Shown: positions 41,186 through 49,174 of the stretch, one piece after another
How positions within the stretch are numbered: position 1 is the stretch's first letter
Layout of the letters: every line of letters starts with the position of its first letter
Origin: Deltaproteobacteria bacterium
GTDB taxonomy: Bacteria > Myxococcota_A > Polyangia > Fen-1088
Direction: 5' to 3'
Assembly (NCBI GenBank): GCA_016935975.1
Contig: JAFGPX010000145.1
Coordinates: 1 to 64,000 of the forward strand
DNA: 64,000 bases
Notes under the pieces: generated by a model
Told to the model about the DNA's origin: nothing
The model's database searches: none
The model's input: only the letters and a program-made list of their open reading frames with translations
Program-made: the position numbers and the translations under genes

Positions 41186-41304
41186 CCGCCTTCCCCGGCC
41201 TTCGAGTCGGTAGCGACCCGCGGGTCTGGCTGCGTTGCGGGTGAACACGCCCGCGAGGATGAGCCATGCGGCGGCCAGCGGCCGAGCGCGAGGGAAGACG
41301 TGCC

Positions 41305-42504
41305 CTACTTGCCGCTCGGGGCGGCCAGCGCCTTGCGCACGGCCACGAACAGATCCTCGGAGTCGAACGGCTTCTGCAGGAAGTGCTCGTTTCCCCCCGG
41401 TGGCCTGCGTCGGGCCAGGGTGGCCCGGTCGTACCCGGAGATGAACAGCACCGGCAGGGCGGGCCGCAGCTCGCGCACGCGGGCAACCAGCTGTTCGCCG
41501 CTCATCTCGGGCATCACCACGTCGCTGATGAGCAGGTGGAACGGCTCATCGAGCCGGGCGAGAGCTTCGAGACAACGTTCCCCGCTCTCCACGCTGGTCA
41601 CCTGATATCCCGCGGAGCGCAGGGTCACTTCGATCGACCGACGCACCATCGCGTTGTCTTCGACCACGAGCACGCAGTATCCCGCCGCGTCCGTCCCCGG
41701 CGACGCGATCGCGGTTCCCATGGCCGGCGTGAAATCGCGCGGATGCGTCTCGGTGATGTGACAGGGCAAGTACACGGAGACCGCCGTCCCCACCCCGGGC
41801 CGAGACTCGATGTCGAGGCGCCCCCCGTGCTGCCGCACGGTGGCGTGAACCACGGACAACCCCAGCCCGAGCCCGCCGCCCGGGACCTTGGTGGTCACGA
41901 AGGGCATGCACGCGTGCTTGAGCAGCGCGGGCTCCATGCCGCACCCGCCGTCTGCCAAACGCACCCGCACCCAGCGGCCAGCAGGCAACTCGCCAGCCCT
42001 ACCTTCACTTTCCACCCTGGCGACATCGACGTGCAAGACGCCACCAGCCGGCATGGCGTCCTGAGCATTGAGCGCCAGCTCCACCATCGCCTGCTCGAGC
42101 AGCCGGCGATCCACACGCACGGTTTCGCTGGCGCCGGCGGGCCCCATCTCGACCGTGATGTCCGGACGCAGCCGTGCGCGTAGCGCGGACAGCCACTCGC
42201 GAGCCAACTCGCCGATTTCGGCCCGGTGCAGTGCAAGCTGGCGTTGCGGATCGAGCAGGGCCAACCGCTGCGCGAAGGCGCGCGCCGCCGCCGCCGCCTG
42301 CTGCAGGCTCTCCAGGCGCGTTCGCAGCACGTGCCCTTGCGGCAGCTCCTCGCCGAGCAGCGTGACGCCGCCGAGCACCGGCGCCAGCAGGCTCGCGAAG
42401 TCGGCGGCGATGCGGGCCGCGAGTGCCTCCATCCCCTGCAACCCGGGGCCAGGCGCCAAGCTCAGCCGAGTGCTCGGGCCGGACGCCGGCTGGCGCCCTT
42501 TCAC
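41305..42504 (-). CDS. Hybrid histidine-kinase-like protein lacking the phosphoacceptor His
   Basis: GTG 42504, preceded by GGGAGAGA, gives 399 residues; the open frame continues to 42597. Residues about 25-90 align with the HisKA dimerisation helix, but the usual AHDFNN.L reads AADFASLL, so His is replaced by Ala. The ATPase domain is intact: LALNAQDAMP (N box), ADGGCGM (G1) and GGGLGLGLSVVH (G2). A receiver domain (about 275-395) has ED, ISDVVMPEMSG with the phospho-Asp, and the Lys in FLQKPF. There is no sensor or membrane domain. It cannot autophosphorylate at the normal site; it may act as an ATP-binding partner or phosphatase, with the receiver served by another kinase. Confidence 0.85.
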   Translation of the reverse strand: MKGRQPASGPSTRLSLAPGPGLQGMEALAARIAADFASLLAPVLGGVTLLGEELPQGHVLRTRLESLQQAAAAARAFAQRLALLDPQRQLALHRAEIGELAREWLSALRARLRPDITVEMGPAGASETVRVDRRLLEQAMVELALNAQDAMPAGGVLHVDVARVESEGRAGELPAGRWVRVRLADGGCGMEPALLKHACMPFVTTKVPGGGLGLGLSVVHATVRQHGGRLDIESRPGVGTAVSVYLPCHITETHPRDFTPAMGTAIASPGTDAAGYCVLVVEDNAMVRRSIEVTLRSAGYQVTSVESGERCLEALARLDEPFHLLISDVVMPEMSGEQLVARVRELRPALPVLFISGYDRATLARRRPPGGNEHFLQKPFDSEDLFVAVRKALAAPSGK

Positions 42505-42626
42505 ATCGCCGTCTCTCCCAAACGGAATCACCGCACGCGCAGAATACCACCCTCTGGCCGCTTGCCAATGCCGCCATGCCGGGCTGGGCGTGGACAACTC
42601 GGCGCTGCCACCGTAGGTTCTGCGCC

Positions 42627-43823
42627 ATGGCGGAATCCGTCTTCGACGTCGCGATCCTCGGCGCCGGCATCAGCGGGCTTTCCTTCGCGCACCACGCGGC
42701 GCGCGCCGGCTTGCGCTGCCTGCTGCTGGAGGAAGCCCCGAGCCCGGGCGGGTGCATCCACACGGCGCGCACGGGCGACGGCTTCTGGTTCGAGCTGGGG
42801 GCGCACACCCTTTACAACTCCTACGGCGCCCTCCTCGACATCATGGCCGCGTGTGGGCTACTCGACGCCATCCAGGGCCGCAGCAAGGCCCCCTACCGAC
42901 TGCTGGTCGACGGCGAGGTGCGCTCGGTGCCGTCGCAACTCGCCCTGGGCGAGCTGTTCGCCTCGGCCTGGCGCGCCTTCACCTTGCGCAAGCCCGGCCG
43001 CACCGTCGGCGACTACTACGGACGGCTGGTCGGTCGGCGCAACTGGCGGCGCGTGTTCTCGGCCCTGCTTGCGGCCGTGCCGTCGCAACCCGCGGACGAC
43101 TTCCCCGCCGAGATGCTCTTCAAGCGCCGGCCGCGACGCAAGGAATTCCCCCGCACGTTCACCCTCGACGGCGGCCTTTCCACTTTGGTCGAGCGTCTGG
43201 CGCGCCAAGAACGCCTCACCTTGCGCACGAGCGCCGGCGCCGTGGCCCTGGAGCGCGTGCCCCCGGAATTCCGCGTGAGCTGCGCCGACGGCAGCAGCGC
43301 GCTCGCCCGCCATCTCGCTCTGGCGCTGCCGCCGGACCGCGGCGCGCGCCTACTCGCTTCCGTGTTGCCCGCCACCGCCGCCGCCCTGCAACGCGTGCGC
43401 ACCACCAACATCGACTCGACGGGCGTTGTCATGGCCAGAGTCGACTTGCCCTTCCCGCGCCTGGCCGGGCTGGTCCCTCTGGACGACGTCTTCTTCTCCG
43501 CGGTCAGCCGCGACGTCGTGCCCGACGCTCGCCGGCGTGCCCTGACCTTCCATTTCCGCAGCGGTCTCGGACTTGACGATCGCTTGGCGCGCATCGCGCG
43601 GGTCACGGGCGCCAGGCGCGACCGCTTCGCCGAGACCGCGGAGCACCGGACCTGCCTGCCCTCCCCCGCTCTCGGCCACACCGACATCGTGCGGGCCATC
43701 GACGAGAGCATCGCGGCCAGCCGCGTCTACGTCACAGGCAACTTCTTCGGCGGCTTGGCCATCGAAGATTGCGTGCTGCGCTCCGCCGCCGAGGCGCAGC
43801 GCCTTGTCCGCGAGTCTGGCTAG
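42627..43823 (+). CDS. Protoporphyrinogen oxidase-like FAD-dependent amine oxidase
   Basis: ATG 42627 gives 398 residues. The Rossmann FAD motif is VAILGAGISGLSFAHHAARA at residues 7-26, followed by LLLEEAPSPGGCIHT. FELGAHTLYNSYGALLDIM and the C-terminal IDESIAASRVYVTGNFFGG plus LAIEDCVLRSA are typical of HemY/PPOX and related amine oxidases. It would oxidise protoporphyrinogen IX to protoporphyrin IX in haem synthesis, but it is about 60-80 residues shorter than usual HemY and no other hem gene is adjacent, so a different flavin oxidase is possible. Its stop shares a CTAG with the stop of the convergent neighbour. Confidence 0.8.
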   Translation: MAESVFDVAILGAGISGLSFAHHAARAGLRCLLLEEAPSPGGCIHTARTGDGFWFELGAHTLYNSYGALLDIMAACGLLDAIQGRSKAPYRLLVDGEVRSVPSQLALGELFASAWRAFTLRKPGRTVGDYYGRLVGRRNWRRVFSALLAAVPSQPADDFPAEMLFKRRPRRKEFPRTFTLDGGLSTLVERLARQERLTLRTSAGAVALERVPPEFRVSCADGSSALARHLALALPPDRGARLLASVLPATAAALQRVRTTNIDSTGVVMARVDLPFPRLAGLVPLDDVFFSAVSRDVVPDARRRALTFHFRSGLGLDDRLARIARVTGARRDRFAETAEHRTCLPSPALGHTDIVRAIDESIAASRVYVTGNFFGGLAIEDCVLRSAAEAQRLVRESG

Positions 43824-44947
43824 CGCGAGTAGATGAGGATCTCGCGGTTGCCATCCGCGTTCTTGCGCGACACCGCGATCTTGTTGCCCCCGGCGGACCA
43901 AGGGTAGGTCTGCTTGTCGGGCAGCCCGATCTCGCCGATGACGGACACCTTGCCGCTCCCGGGATCCAGGCTGAAAAAGCCGAGCGCGAAGCGGGCTTCT
44001 TCGTCCATGTCGCCCTGCTTGCGGCCCGGCCGATCGGCGAGCAGGGAGAAGACGATCTTGTTGCCCACTTGGTGTTGTTGGAGCGAGGTCGGGTCGTAGT
44101 CCCTCACCGGCACCGTGAGGTCGAGGGGACGTACCTTCTCGCCGGGGCCGACCAGCTCGTACCCCTTCTGGCCCTCGGCCAACACGATGACGGCGGACTG
44201 GTCGGGCTTTTCGCCGCGCTTGTGCACGTACTCGAGGAAATTGGCGAGCTTGGGTGGCGTCCTGCCCGGCCCGGCCTTGCCGCTCTTGACATTCCACAGC
44301 GCGAACTGCGGCGGCCGGCGCACGTCGGTCTTGCGGTCGTACGCGCCCGGCTTCTCCACCATGGCCGCGAAGTGACTGTTGGTGAATCCCAGAAACGTCG
44401 CCCCGCCGCCGCCCACGATGGTGCCGTTGCTCTCGACGACCACGTCTTTGAGCATGAGCGTCGAACCATTGGGCTTGTAGGCCTGGATGGTGAAGCGCCG
44501 GCTGCCCGAGGGCTCGTTCGTCTCCGATACCGCGACGAAGGCCTTGGGCGACATGGAGAGCTCGCAATCGTCGAAGCTCTGCGTGGTCCGGCGGATGCGC
44601 CCGTTGCCATCGACGATCGCCGCCCGCCGGCGGCCTTCGTTCGAAACCACGAACCAGTAGCCGGAAAGCCCCAGGATCTTCTCGGGCGTGGCCGTGAAAC
44701 TCGAGATGTCGGTCGCCCGCGCCTTGCCGCCCGGCGGACCGATCAATATCTGCACCGCTCCCTTGGCCGTGAAGCGAATCGTGGCCAGTCGGCGGCCGCT
44801 CTCGTCGAACGCGAAGGCATCGTGAAGCATGCCCTCGCCGGCGGTGACCTTGCCCGAGGGCTTGAGCTGCTTGGGCGCGGCAAGAGCGGACGCAGCCTGG
44901 AACGAGGCAACCAGGAGCACGGAGAACCCAAACGAGGTACGCATCAT
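43820..44947 (-). CDS. Exported protein of unknown function, possible beta-propeller
   Basis: ATG 44947 (AGTAGG 9 bases upstream) gives 375 residues; ATG codons at 44956 and 44944 are alternatives. The signal peptide is FGFSVLLVASFQAASALAA. The mature protein has repeating beta-strand patterns such as DAFAFDESGRRLATIRFT, FALGFFSLDPGSGKVSVIG and NKIAVSRKNADGNREILIYS, resembling TolB/WD-like propellers. No catalytic motif is seen and I do not recognise the family. It converges on the HemY-like gene, with overlapping stop codons. Confidence 0.75.
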   Translation of the reverse strand: MMRTSFGFSVLLVASFQAASALAAPKQLKPSGKVTAGEGMLHDAFAFDESGRRLATIRFTAKGAVQILIGPPGGKARATDISSFTATPEKILGLSGYWFVVSNEGRRRAAIVDGNGRIRRTTQSFDDCELSMSPKAFVAVSETNEPSGSRRFTIQAYKPNGSTLMLKDVVVESNGTIVGGGGATFLGFTNSHFAAMVEKPGAYDRKTDVRRPPQFALWNVKSGKAGPGRTPPKLANFLEYVHKRGEKPDQSAVIVLAEGQKGYELVGPGEKVRPLDLTVPVRDYDPTSLQQHQVGNKIVFSLLADRPGRKQGDMDEEARFALGFFSLDPGSGKVSVIGEIGLPDKQTYPWSAGGNKIAVSRKNADGNREILIYSR

Positions 44948-44967
44948 GGGGCGCATCCTACTTCAAG

Positions 44968-45095
44968 ATGGGAACCCTGGGAGGGTTCCCAAACCCTCCC
45001 GCGCTCTGGCTCCGCCGGGCCAAGCCCGGCTTCGCCTACGCGCTCGATGCGAACCCCGGTAGGGTTGGCGCGAAGGTCCCGAGGGCCAGCCGGGT
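44968..45095. repeat. GGGAACCCT-type dispersed palindrome
   Basis: A perfect 9-bp hairpin (GGGAACCCT / AGGGTTCCC, 3-base loop) at 44970-44990 is followed by CTCTGGCTCCGCC and further small hairpins (for example GGGCC/AGCCCGG). The first 60 bp match 19308-19361 in the opposite orientation. It fills the gap between divergent genes and may displace or contain their promoters. Confidence 0.65.
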
Positions 45096-45109
45096 CCGCA
45101 CGCGATACA

Positions 45110-46159
45110 ATGCTCGCCGTGCACGCGTCCCTTCTCTTCGCGCTGGCGCAAGCCGCGCTCGTCACCGTGACTCCGGGCCCGGCCGATCGGTGCCCCTCCT
45201 CGGCCCAGGTCAAGGCGGCGCTCGAGCTGCACGCGCCGAAGCTGGTCGCGCCGCGCCTCGACGACGACCCCGCGAAACAGCTGTCGCTGACCTTGTCTGG
45301 CTCTCCCGGCAACGACCTCGGCGTCACCCTCCTCGACAACAAGGGCCGCGTGCGCTTGTACCGCATTCTGCCTGCGCCGTCCGCGGACCGGGCGCGCGAC
45401 TGCGCCGCCCTCGCCGACACCATCGCCTTCATCGTCGAGCGCTACTTCGAGGAAGTCGAGTTGCCCTCGCTTCCCGAGAAAAAGCCGCCGCCACCGACTC
45501 CGCCGCCGCCGCCACCACCACCACCACCTCCTCCTCCCTCGCCCCCACCCGCGCCACCGACTCCGCCGATCCCCGAGGAATCCTTCGCGCCCAGCATCGA
45601 GTCCCCCACCTTCGCCCTCTCGGCCAACGGGGGCAGGCGCTTTCCGGGCAGCTTCGAAGACCTTGGGGGGTGGGAGTTCAAGCTGGGGTTCGGCCTGGAA
45701 TTGGCCGCGCTCGGCGAGGGCGGCTGGCCGCTTTGGACCGAGCTCACCAGCGGCATCGTCGGCATCGTCACCCGGCCTTGGGACTACGAAGGCAACAAAG
45801 GAAGCTCGGCCGGCAACGCCACGGTGGTCCGCTCGGGAGCGGATCTGGCCATTCTCCTCGGCCGGCCGACCTGGAAAGGCAAGCTCTACGCCGGCCCGCT
45901 GGCCGCCATCGAGCTTGTTTGGCTCGACGCGACGTCGAACGACCAGATCCAGCACGAGATCCGCACCGGCGCCGCGGCCGGTGTGCGAGCCGGGTACCAG
46001 TACTTCTGGAAAGAGCGCTTCTTCGCCCGACTTGACGCGACTGGCTGTCTGGCCATCGTGCGACAGAGGATCGCAACCGTGAGTCACCAGGACGTCGTTC
46101 TTTTCGCGACACCACCGGCCTATTTCACGGTTTCGGCCGGGGTCGGCATCTGGTTTTGA
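45110..46159 (+). CDS. Exported protein with polyproline hinge and outer-membrane-like C-domain
   Basis: ATG 45110 gives 349 residues; the much longer open frame upstream runs antisense through other genes and is not coding. A signal peptide (SLLFALAQAALVTVTPG) precedes a domain of about 100 residues with two Cys (DRCPSSAQ, RDCAALADTIAFIVERYF). A long Pro-rich hinge (about 125-160) follows. The last 180 residues have alternating beta strands ending in an aromatic residue (TVSAGVGIWF), as in small outer-membrane barrels. The layout is that of a periplasm-spanning envelope protein. It probably heads the operon with the downstream sigma factor. Confidence 0.78.
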   Translation: MLAVHASLLFALAQAALVTVTPGPADRCPSSAQVKAALELHAPKLVAPRLDDDPAKQLSLTLSGSPGNDLGVTLLDNKGRVRLYRILPAPSADRARDCAALADTIAFIVERYFEEVELPSLPEKKPPPPTPPPPPPPPPPPPPSPPPAPPTPPIPEESFAPSIESPTFALSANGGRRFPGSFEDLGGWEFKLGFGLELAALGEGGWPLWTELTSGIVGIVTRPWDYEGNKGSSAGNATVVRSGADLAILLGRPTWKGKLYAGPLAAIELVWLDATSNDQIQHEIRTGAAAGVRAGYQYFWKERFFARLDATGCLAIVRQRIATVSHQDVVLFATPPAYFTVSAGVGIWF

Positions 46160-46215
46160 GGTGGGAAGTTGACGAACGCCGTAGCACAATGCCTCTAACG
46201 GACGGGAAGGCGAGT

Positions 46216-46794
46216 ATGGCTTCGAACCAGTTCACGAGAACGCCGCTGCCGAACCAGGCAGTCCTGGCCGACGCGGAGCTGGTGAGGGCTTGCCGAGCCG
46301 GAGACATGACGGCGTGGCGCGGGCTCTACGACCGCTACGCGCCGCTGGTGCATCGTTTCTCCGCGGCGCTTGGCGTCCCCGTGGAAGAGCGGGAAGACGC
46401 GGCACAGGACATCTTCATCGCGGTCTTCCGCAGCCTCAGGCATTTCCGTGGCGAAGCGCAGCTCTCCACCTGGATCTATCGTATCGCCGCGCGCCATGCC
46501 ATTCGCCTGGGTCGCCGGCGTCGGGCCAGGGATCTGATGCGCCTCACGATGCTCAAGGAGAAGCCCCCCATCGCCATCGATCCCTCCGAGCATTCGACGC
46601 ATGTGGCGTTGTTGGATCGGATGCTGGCAAAGCTGCCGGCCAAGAAGCGAACCGTTCTGGTGCTTTTCGAGATCGAAGGACTCTCCGCCAAGGAGATCTC
46701 GGAGGTCGTGGGTTGCCCCGAGAATACCGTGTGGTCGCGGCTGCATCACGCGCGGGCCGAAATGGTGAAGGCGGCAAGGAGGATGGTGTCATGA
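46216..46794 (+). CDS. ECF-type RNA polymerase sigma factor
   Basis: ATG 46216, with AAGG 5 bases upstream, gives 192 residues; ATG 46189 lacks a site. Sigma region 2 spans about residues 20-95 (AWRGLYDRYAPLVHRFSAAL, REDAAQDIFIAVFRSLRHFR, LSTWIYRIAARHAIR). Region 4 is LPAKKRTVLVLFEIEGLSAK followed by EISEVVGCPENTVWSRLHHA near 130-180. The factor directs RNA polymerase to a small regulon and is held by an anti-sigma protein. The next gene, overlapping by ATGA, encodes a FecR-type protein that is the likely regulator. Confidence 0.93.
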   Translation: MASNQFTRTPLPNQAVLADAELVRACRAGDMTAWRGLYDRYAPLVHRFSAALGVPVEEREDAAQDIFIAVFRSLRHFRGEAQLSTWIYRIAARHAIRLGRRRRARDLMRLTMLKEKPPIAIDPSEHSTHVALLDRMLAKLPAKKRTVLVLFEIEGLSAKEISEVVGCPENTVWSRLHHARAEMVKAARRMVS

Positions 46795-48014
46795 AGTGGC
46801 TTGAGACGCCGCATGACGAGGGCGAGCACCTGTTGCGAGAGGGCCTGGAGCAAGCCAGAAGGCGAACCGGCGACGAGATCATGCACCGCCGGGTGTGGGG
46901 CAAGGTCAACGACGCACTGGCCCGGCCCAAGCTACGTTTCTCGGGTCGCCTCGCGCTGGCGAGCGCCGCCCTGGTGCTGCTGTTCGCCGGCGGCTTGTTC
47001 GGTTTTCCGCGCCTGGCCGCGTACGTTGCCTCGCCCGACACGACCGTGGCGACCGCCCCCGAGGTTCCCGCTTCTCCGGCGCCGCCCGCCACGTCGGCGC
47101 GCACGGCTCCGGCTTTCGCCGAGCCGCAGTCCGCCACGGCCGAACAAGCCGCGCTCCTCGAAACGGAACGGGTTCCGGGCCATGTCGTGCGCACGCGCGG
47201 CGGCGAGAGAGCGCGGGTCGCCCTCGGCGGCGGTGCCGAGGCCGAGCTGGCCGAGAACTCGGTCATCACGTGGGACCGCCAGCGCCGTCCGTCGATCGAA
47301 CAAGGCAACGCGCGCCTGTCGGTTCCCCGTCAGCCGCCGGGCTGGCGTTTCTCGCTCACGGCCGGACCCTACGTCGTGACCGTGGTGGGCACGAAATTCG
47401 AGGTCCATGTCGCCAACCGCACCGTCGGCATCGGGGTCACGGAAGGCGTGGTCGAGGTCTGGCGAGGCGGGCGCTCCACGCGGCTCGTGGCCGGCGATTC
47501 CTGGACCGGCCCGCTCTATCCCGACGAGGCGCGTGCCGCGAGCTTCGCGCCTTCCGTGCGGCCACGTTTGCATGCGCCGCCGCTTGCCAAGCCAGCGGCG
47601 TCCGCCAAGGCCGCGCCGTCGGCGAGCCGTGGTCCGCAGAACGCACGAGCCGCATTGCAGAGCGGCGACACCGGCAAAGCCGTCGAGATTCTCACGCGCA
47701 CCGCCCAGGGCAGCGGGCCGGCGGCGGAGAACGCGGCCTACGAGCTTGGCCGTATCGCACGCTACCATCTCAACCGGCCGCGCCAGGCGGTTGCCCTTTG
47801 GGACAAGTACCGCATCCGCTTCCCGTCCGGACTGCTGCGCACGGAAGCCGACCTCTCGATTGTCGACACGCTGTCGAGCCTGGGGGACGTGCGCGCGGCC
47901 TTGACCGAAGCCCAGGCCTTCCTTTTGCGCCACCCATCGAGCGAGCGCCGTGCCGATGTGCAGAAGCTGGTCGAACGCCTGCGCGCCACGGAGTCCGCGG
48001 CCGGACAACGGTGA
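46791..48014 (+). CDS. FecR-domain anti-sigma/regulator protein with TPR-like tail
   Basis: The ATG at 46791 overlaps the sigma-factor stop (ATGA). It encodes 407 residues: a cytoplasmic N-terminus of about 45 residues, one membrane helix (ALASAALVLLFAGGLFGFP), a periplasmic FecR domain at about 125-255 (GHVVRTRGGERARVALGGGA, YVVTVVGTKFEVHV, GVTEGVVEVWRGG) and a helical repeat region from about 285 resembling YbgF/TPR units. FecR domains relay outer-membrane signals to ECF sigma factors. Translational coupling and gene order support direct control of the upstream sigma factor. Confidence 0.9.
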   Translation: MKWLETPHDEGEHLLREGLEQARRRTGDEIMHRRVWGKVNDALARPKLRFSGRLALASAALVLLFAGGLFGFPRLAAYVASPDTTVATAPEVPASPAPPATSARTAPAFAEPQSATAEQAALLETERVPGHVVRTRGGERARVALGGGAEAELAENSVITWDRQRRPSIEQGNARLSVPRQPPGWRFSLTAGPYVVTVVGTKFEVHVANRTVGIGVTEGVVEVWRGGRSTRLVAGDSWTGPLYPDEARAASFAPSVRPRLHAPPLAKPAASAKAAPSASRGPQNARAALQSGDTGKAVEILTRTAQGSGPAAENAAYELGRIARYHLNRPRQAVALWDKYRIRFPSGLLRTEADLSIVDTLSSLGDVRAALTEAQAFLLRHPSSERRADVQKLVERLRATESAAGQR

Positions 48015-48019
48015 GCGCC

Positions 48020-49126
48020 ATGCTCCCGCGCGCCCTGGTGGCCGGCCTTGCGTTCGCGCTGGCCGCCTGCACTGACCAGGTCCTGCTCAACGACCTGTGG
48101 GAGGACGCCGGCCCGGATCTCGCCAACAACAAGGACGTCGGCGCCACCTCGCAAGGGGATGCCAGCTGCGTCACCAAGTACATCCAGGTCACCTACTGGC
48201 CGCGCTCCGCCAAGCTGCTGATCCTGTTCGATCGTTCGACCGCGATGCAGTCCTCTCTGGGCAGCACCAGTCGCGAAGACGCGACCGAGTCGGCCCTGAT
48301 GAGCGCCATCGCCAGCTATCAAGGCAAGGTCATGTTCGGCTTCGAGCAGTTTCCACCCGATAGTAGCGACAAGGCCTACGCCGATTGCGAGGACAACGAC
48401 TGCTGCGCCGGCTCCGTGGTCGTCGAGCCGCAGTACAACGCCTACAAACGCATCAACGGCTCCCTGCGATGCGGAGATGCGCAGGGCTCGCCCTGCCCGA
48501 CGCCCAGCTACCAGTCGGCCTCGAGCGCGGCGCTGGTGCAAGCGCGGGACTGGTTCTGGTCGAAGAAGAAGTACGCCTCCGCGAACGAAGATTGGTACAC
48601 CCTGCTGGTCACCGCCTCGGAGCCCGGCTGCTCGCCCGCCGGAGACACCCGCGAACCCTGCAGCAGCGCCAAGAGCGCCGCCACCGACCTGAGCAACTTG
48701 GGCGTTCGCGTCGTCGTGCTCAGCGTGGGCTATGCTCTCGGCTCGAATTCCTGTCTGACCCGCATCAGCGAAACCGGATCGCCGGGGCTGCTGCCGGCCG
48801 GCATGAACACCCTGTACACGCCCTCGAGCGGCAGCGGGCTCTCGACCTCCGTAACCGACTTCGTATCGGCGGTGGCCAAGACCAGTTGCACCCTGAACCT
48901 GGACCTCAACAACGTGCCGCCGCCCGAACAGGCCCAGCTGGAGATGTACATGGGCACGACCTCCATCCCGCAGAACGACGCCAACGGCTGGTCGTTCGCC
49001 GATGCCGGCACCTCTACCATCCTCCTATCGGGCTCGGCCTGCGATCAGTTCGCGGCCTCGCAGGTCTTTCTTCTCGCGGGTGGCTACACCTGTTCGACTT
49101 GCGGCGATAGCAACGCCTGCCCGTAG
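48020..49126 (+). CDS. vWA-like domain lipoprotein
   Basis: ATG 48020 (GTG 48011 overlaps the previous stop and is also in frame) gives 368 residues. The lipobox LALAAC is near residue 17. The central region has a vWA-like fold: SAKLLILFDRSTAMQSSLGS (the MIDAS position DxSxS reads DRSTA), WYTLLVTASEPGCSP and LGVRVVVLSVGYA. About 14 Cys suggest disulfides, and the C-terminus has CSTCGDSNACP. It is probably a surface adhesin or protein-binding lipoprotein. Its gene follows the FecR gene by 5 bp, so it may be a target of the sigma factor. Confidence 0.82.
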   Translation: MLPRALVAGLAFALAACTDQVLLNDLWEDAGPDLANNKDVGATSQGDASCVTKYIQVTYWPRSAKLLILFDRSTAMQSSLGSTSREDATESALMSAIASYQGKVMFGFEQFPPDSSDKAYADCEDNDCCAGSVVVEPQYNAYKRINGSLRCGDAQGSPCPTPSYQSASSAALVQARDWFWSKKKYASANEDWYTLLVTASEPGCSPAGDTREPCSSAKSAATDLSNLGVRVVVLSVGYALGSNSCLTRISETGSPGLLPAGMNTLYTPSSGSGLSTSVTDFVSAVAKTSCTLNLDLNNVPPPEQAQLEMYMGTTSIPQNDANGWSFADAGTSTILLSGSACDQFAASQVFLLAGGYTCSTCGDSNACP

Positions 49127-49174
49127 CTTCCGTCTGTCGGTGAACTCGGATCCTCGACCGCCTGTGCGCCATGG

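Noticed and set aside
42627-43823. Confident hemY (haem pathway) gene name
   Set aside because: The protein is shorter than usual and no hem neighbours are present; amine oxidases of other pathways share the visible motifs.
43769-45109. Upstream extension of the polyproline outer-membrane protein frame
   Set aside because: It runs antisense across the exported-protein gene and a dispersed repeat; the ATG at 45110 begins a proper signal peptide.
46290-46790. Upstream extension of the FecR frame across the sigma gene
   Set aside because: The sigma factor frame is clearly coding there, and the ATGA overlap at 46791 gives a normal start.
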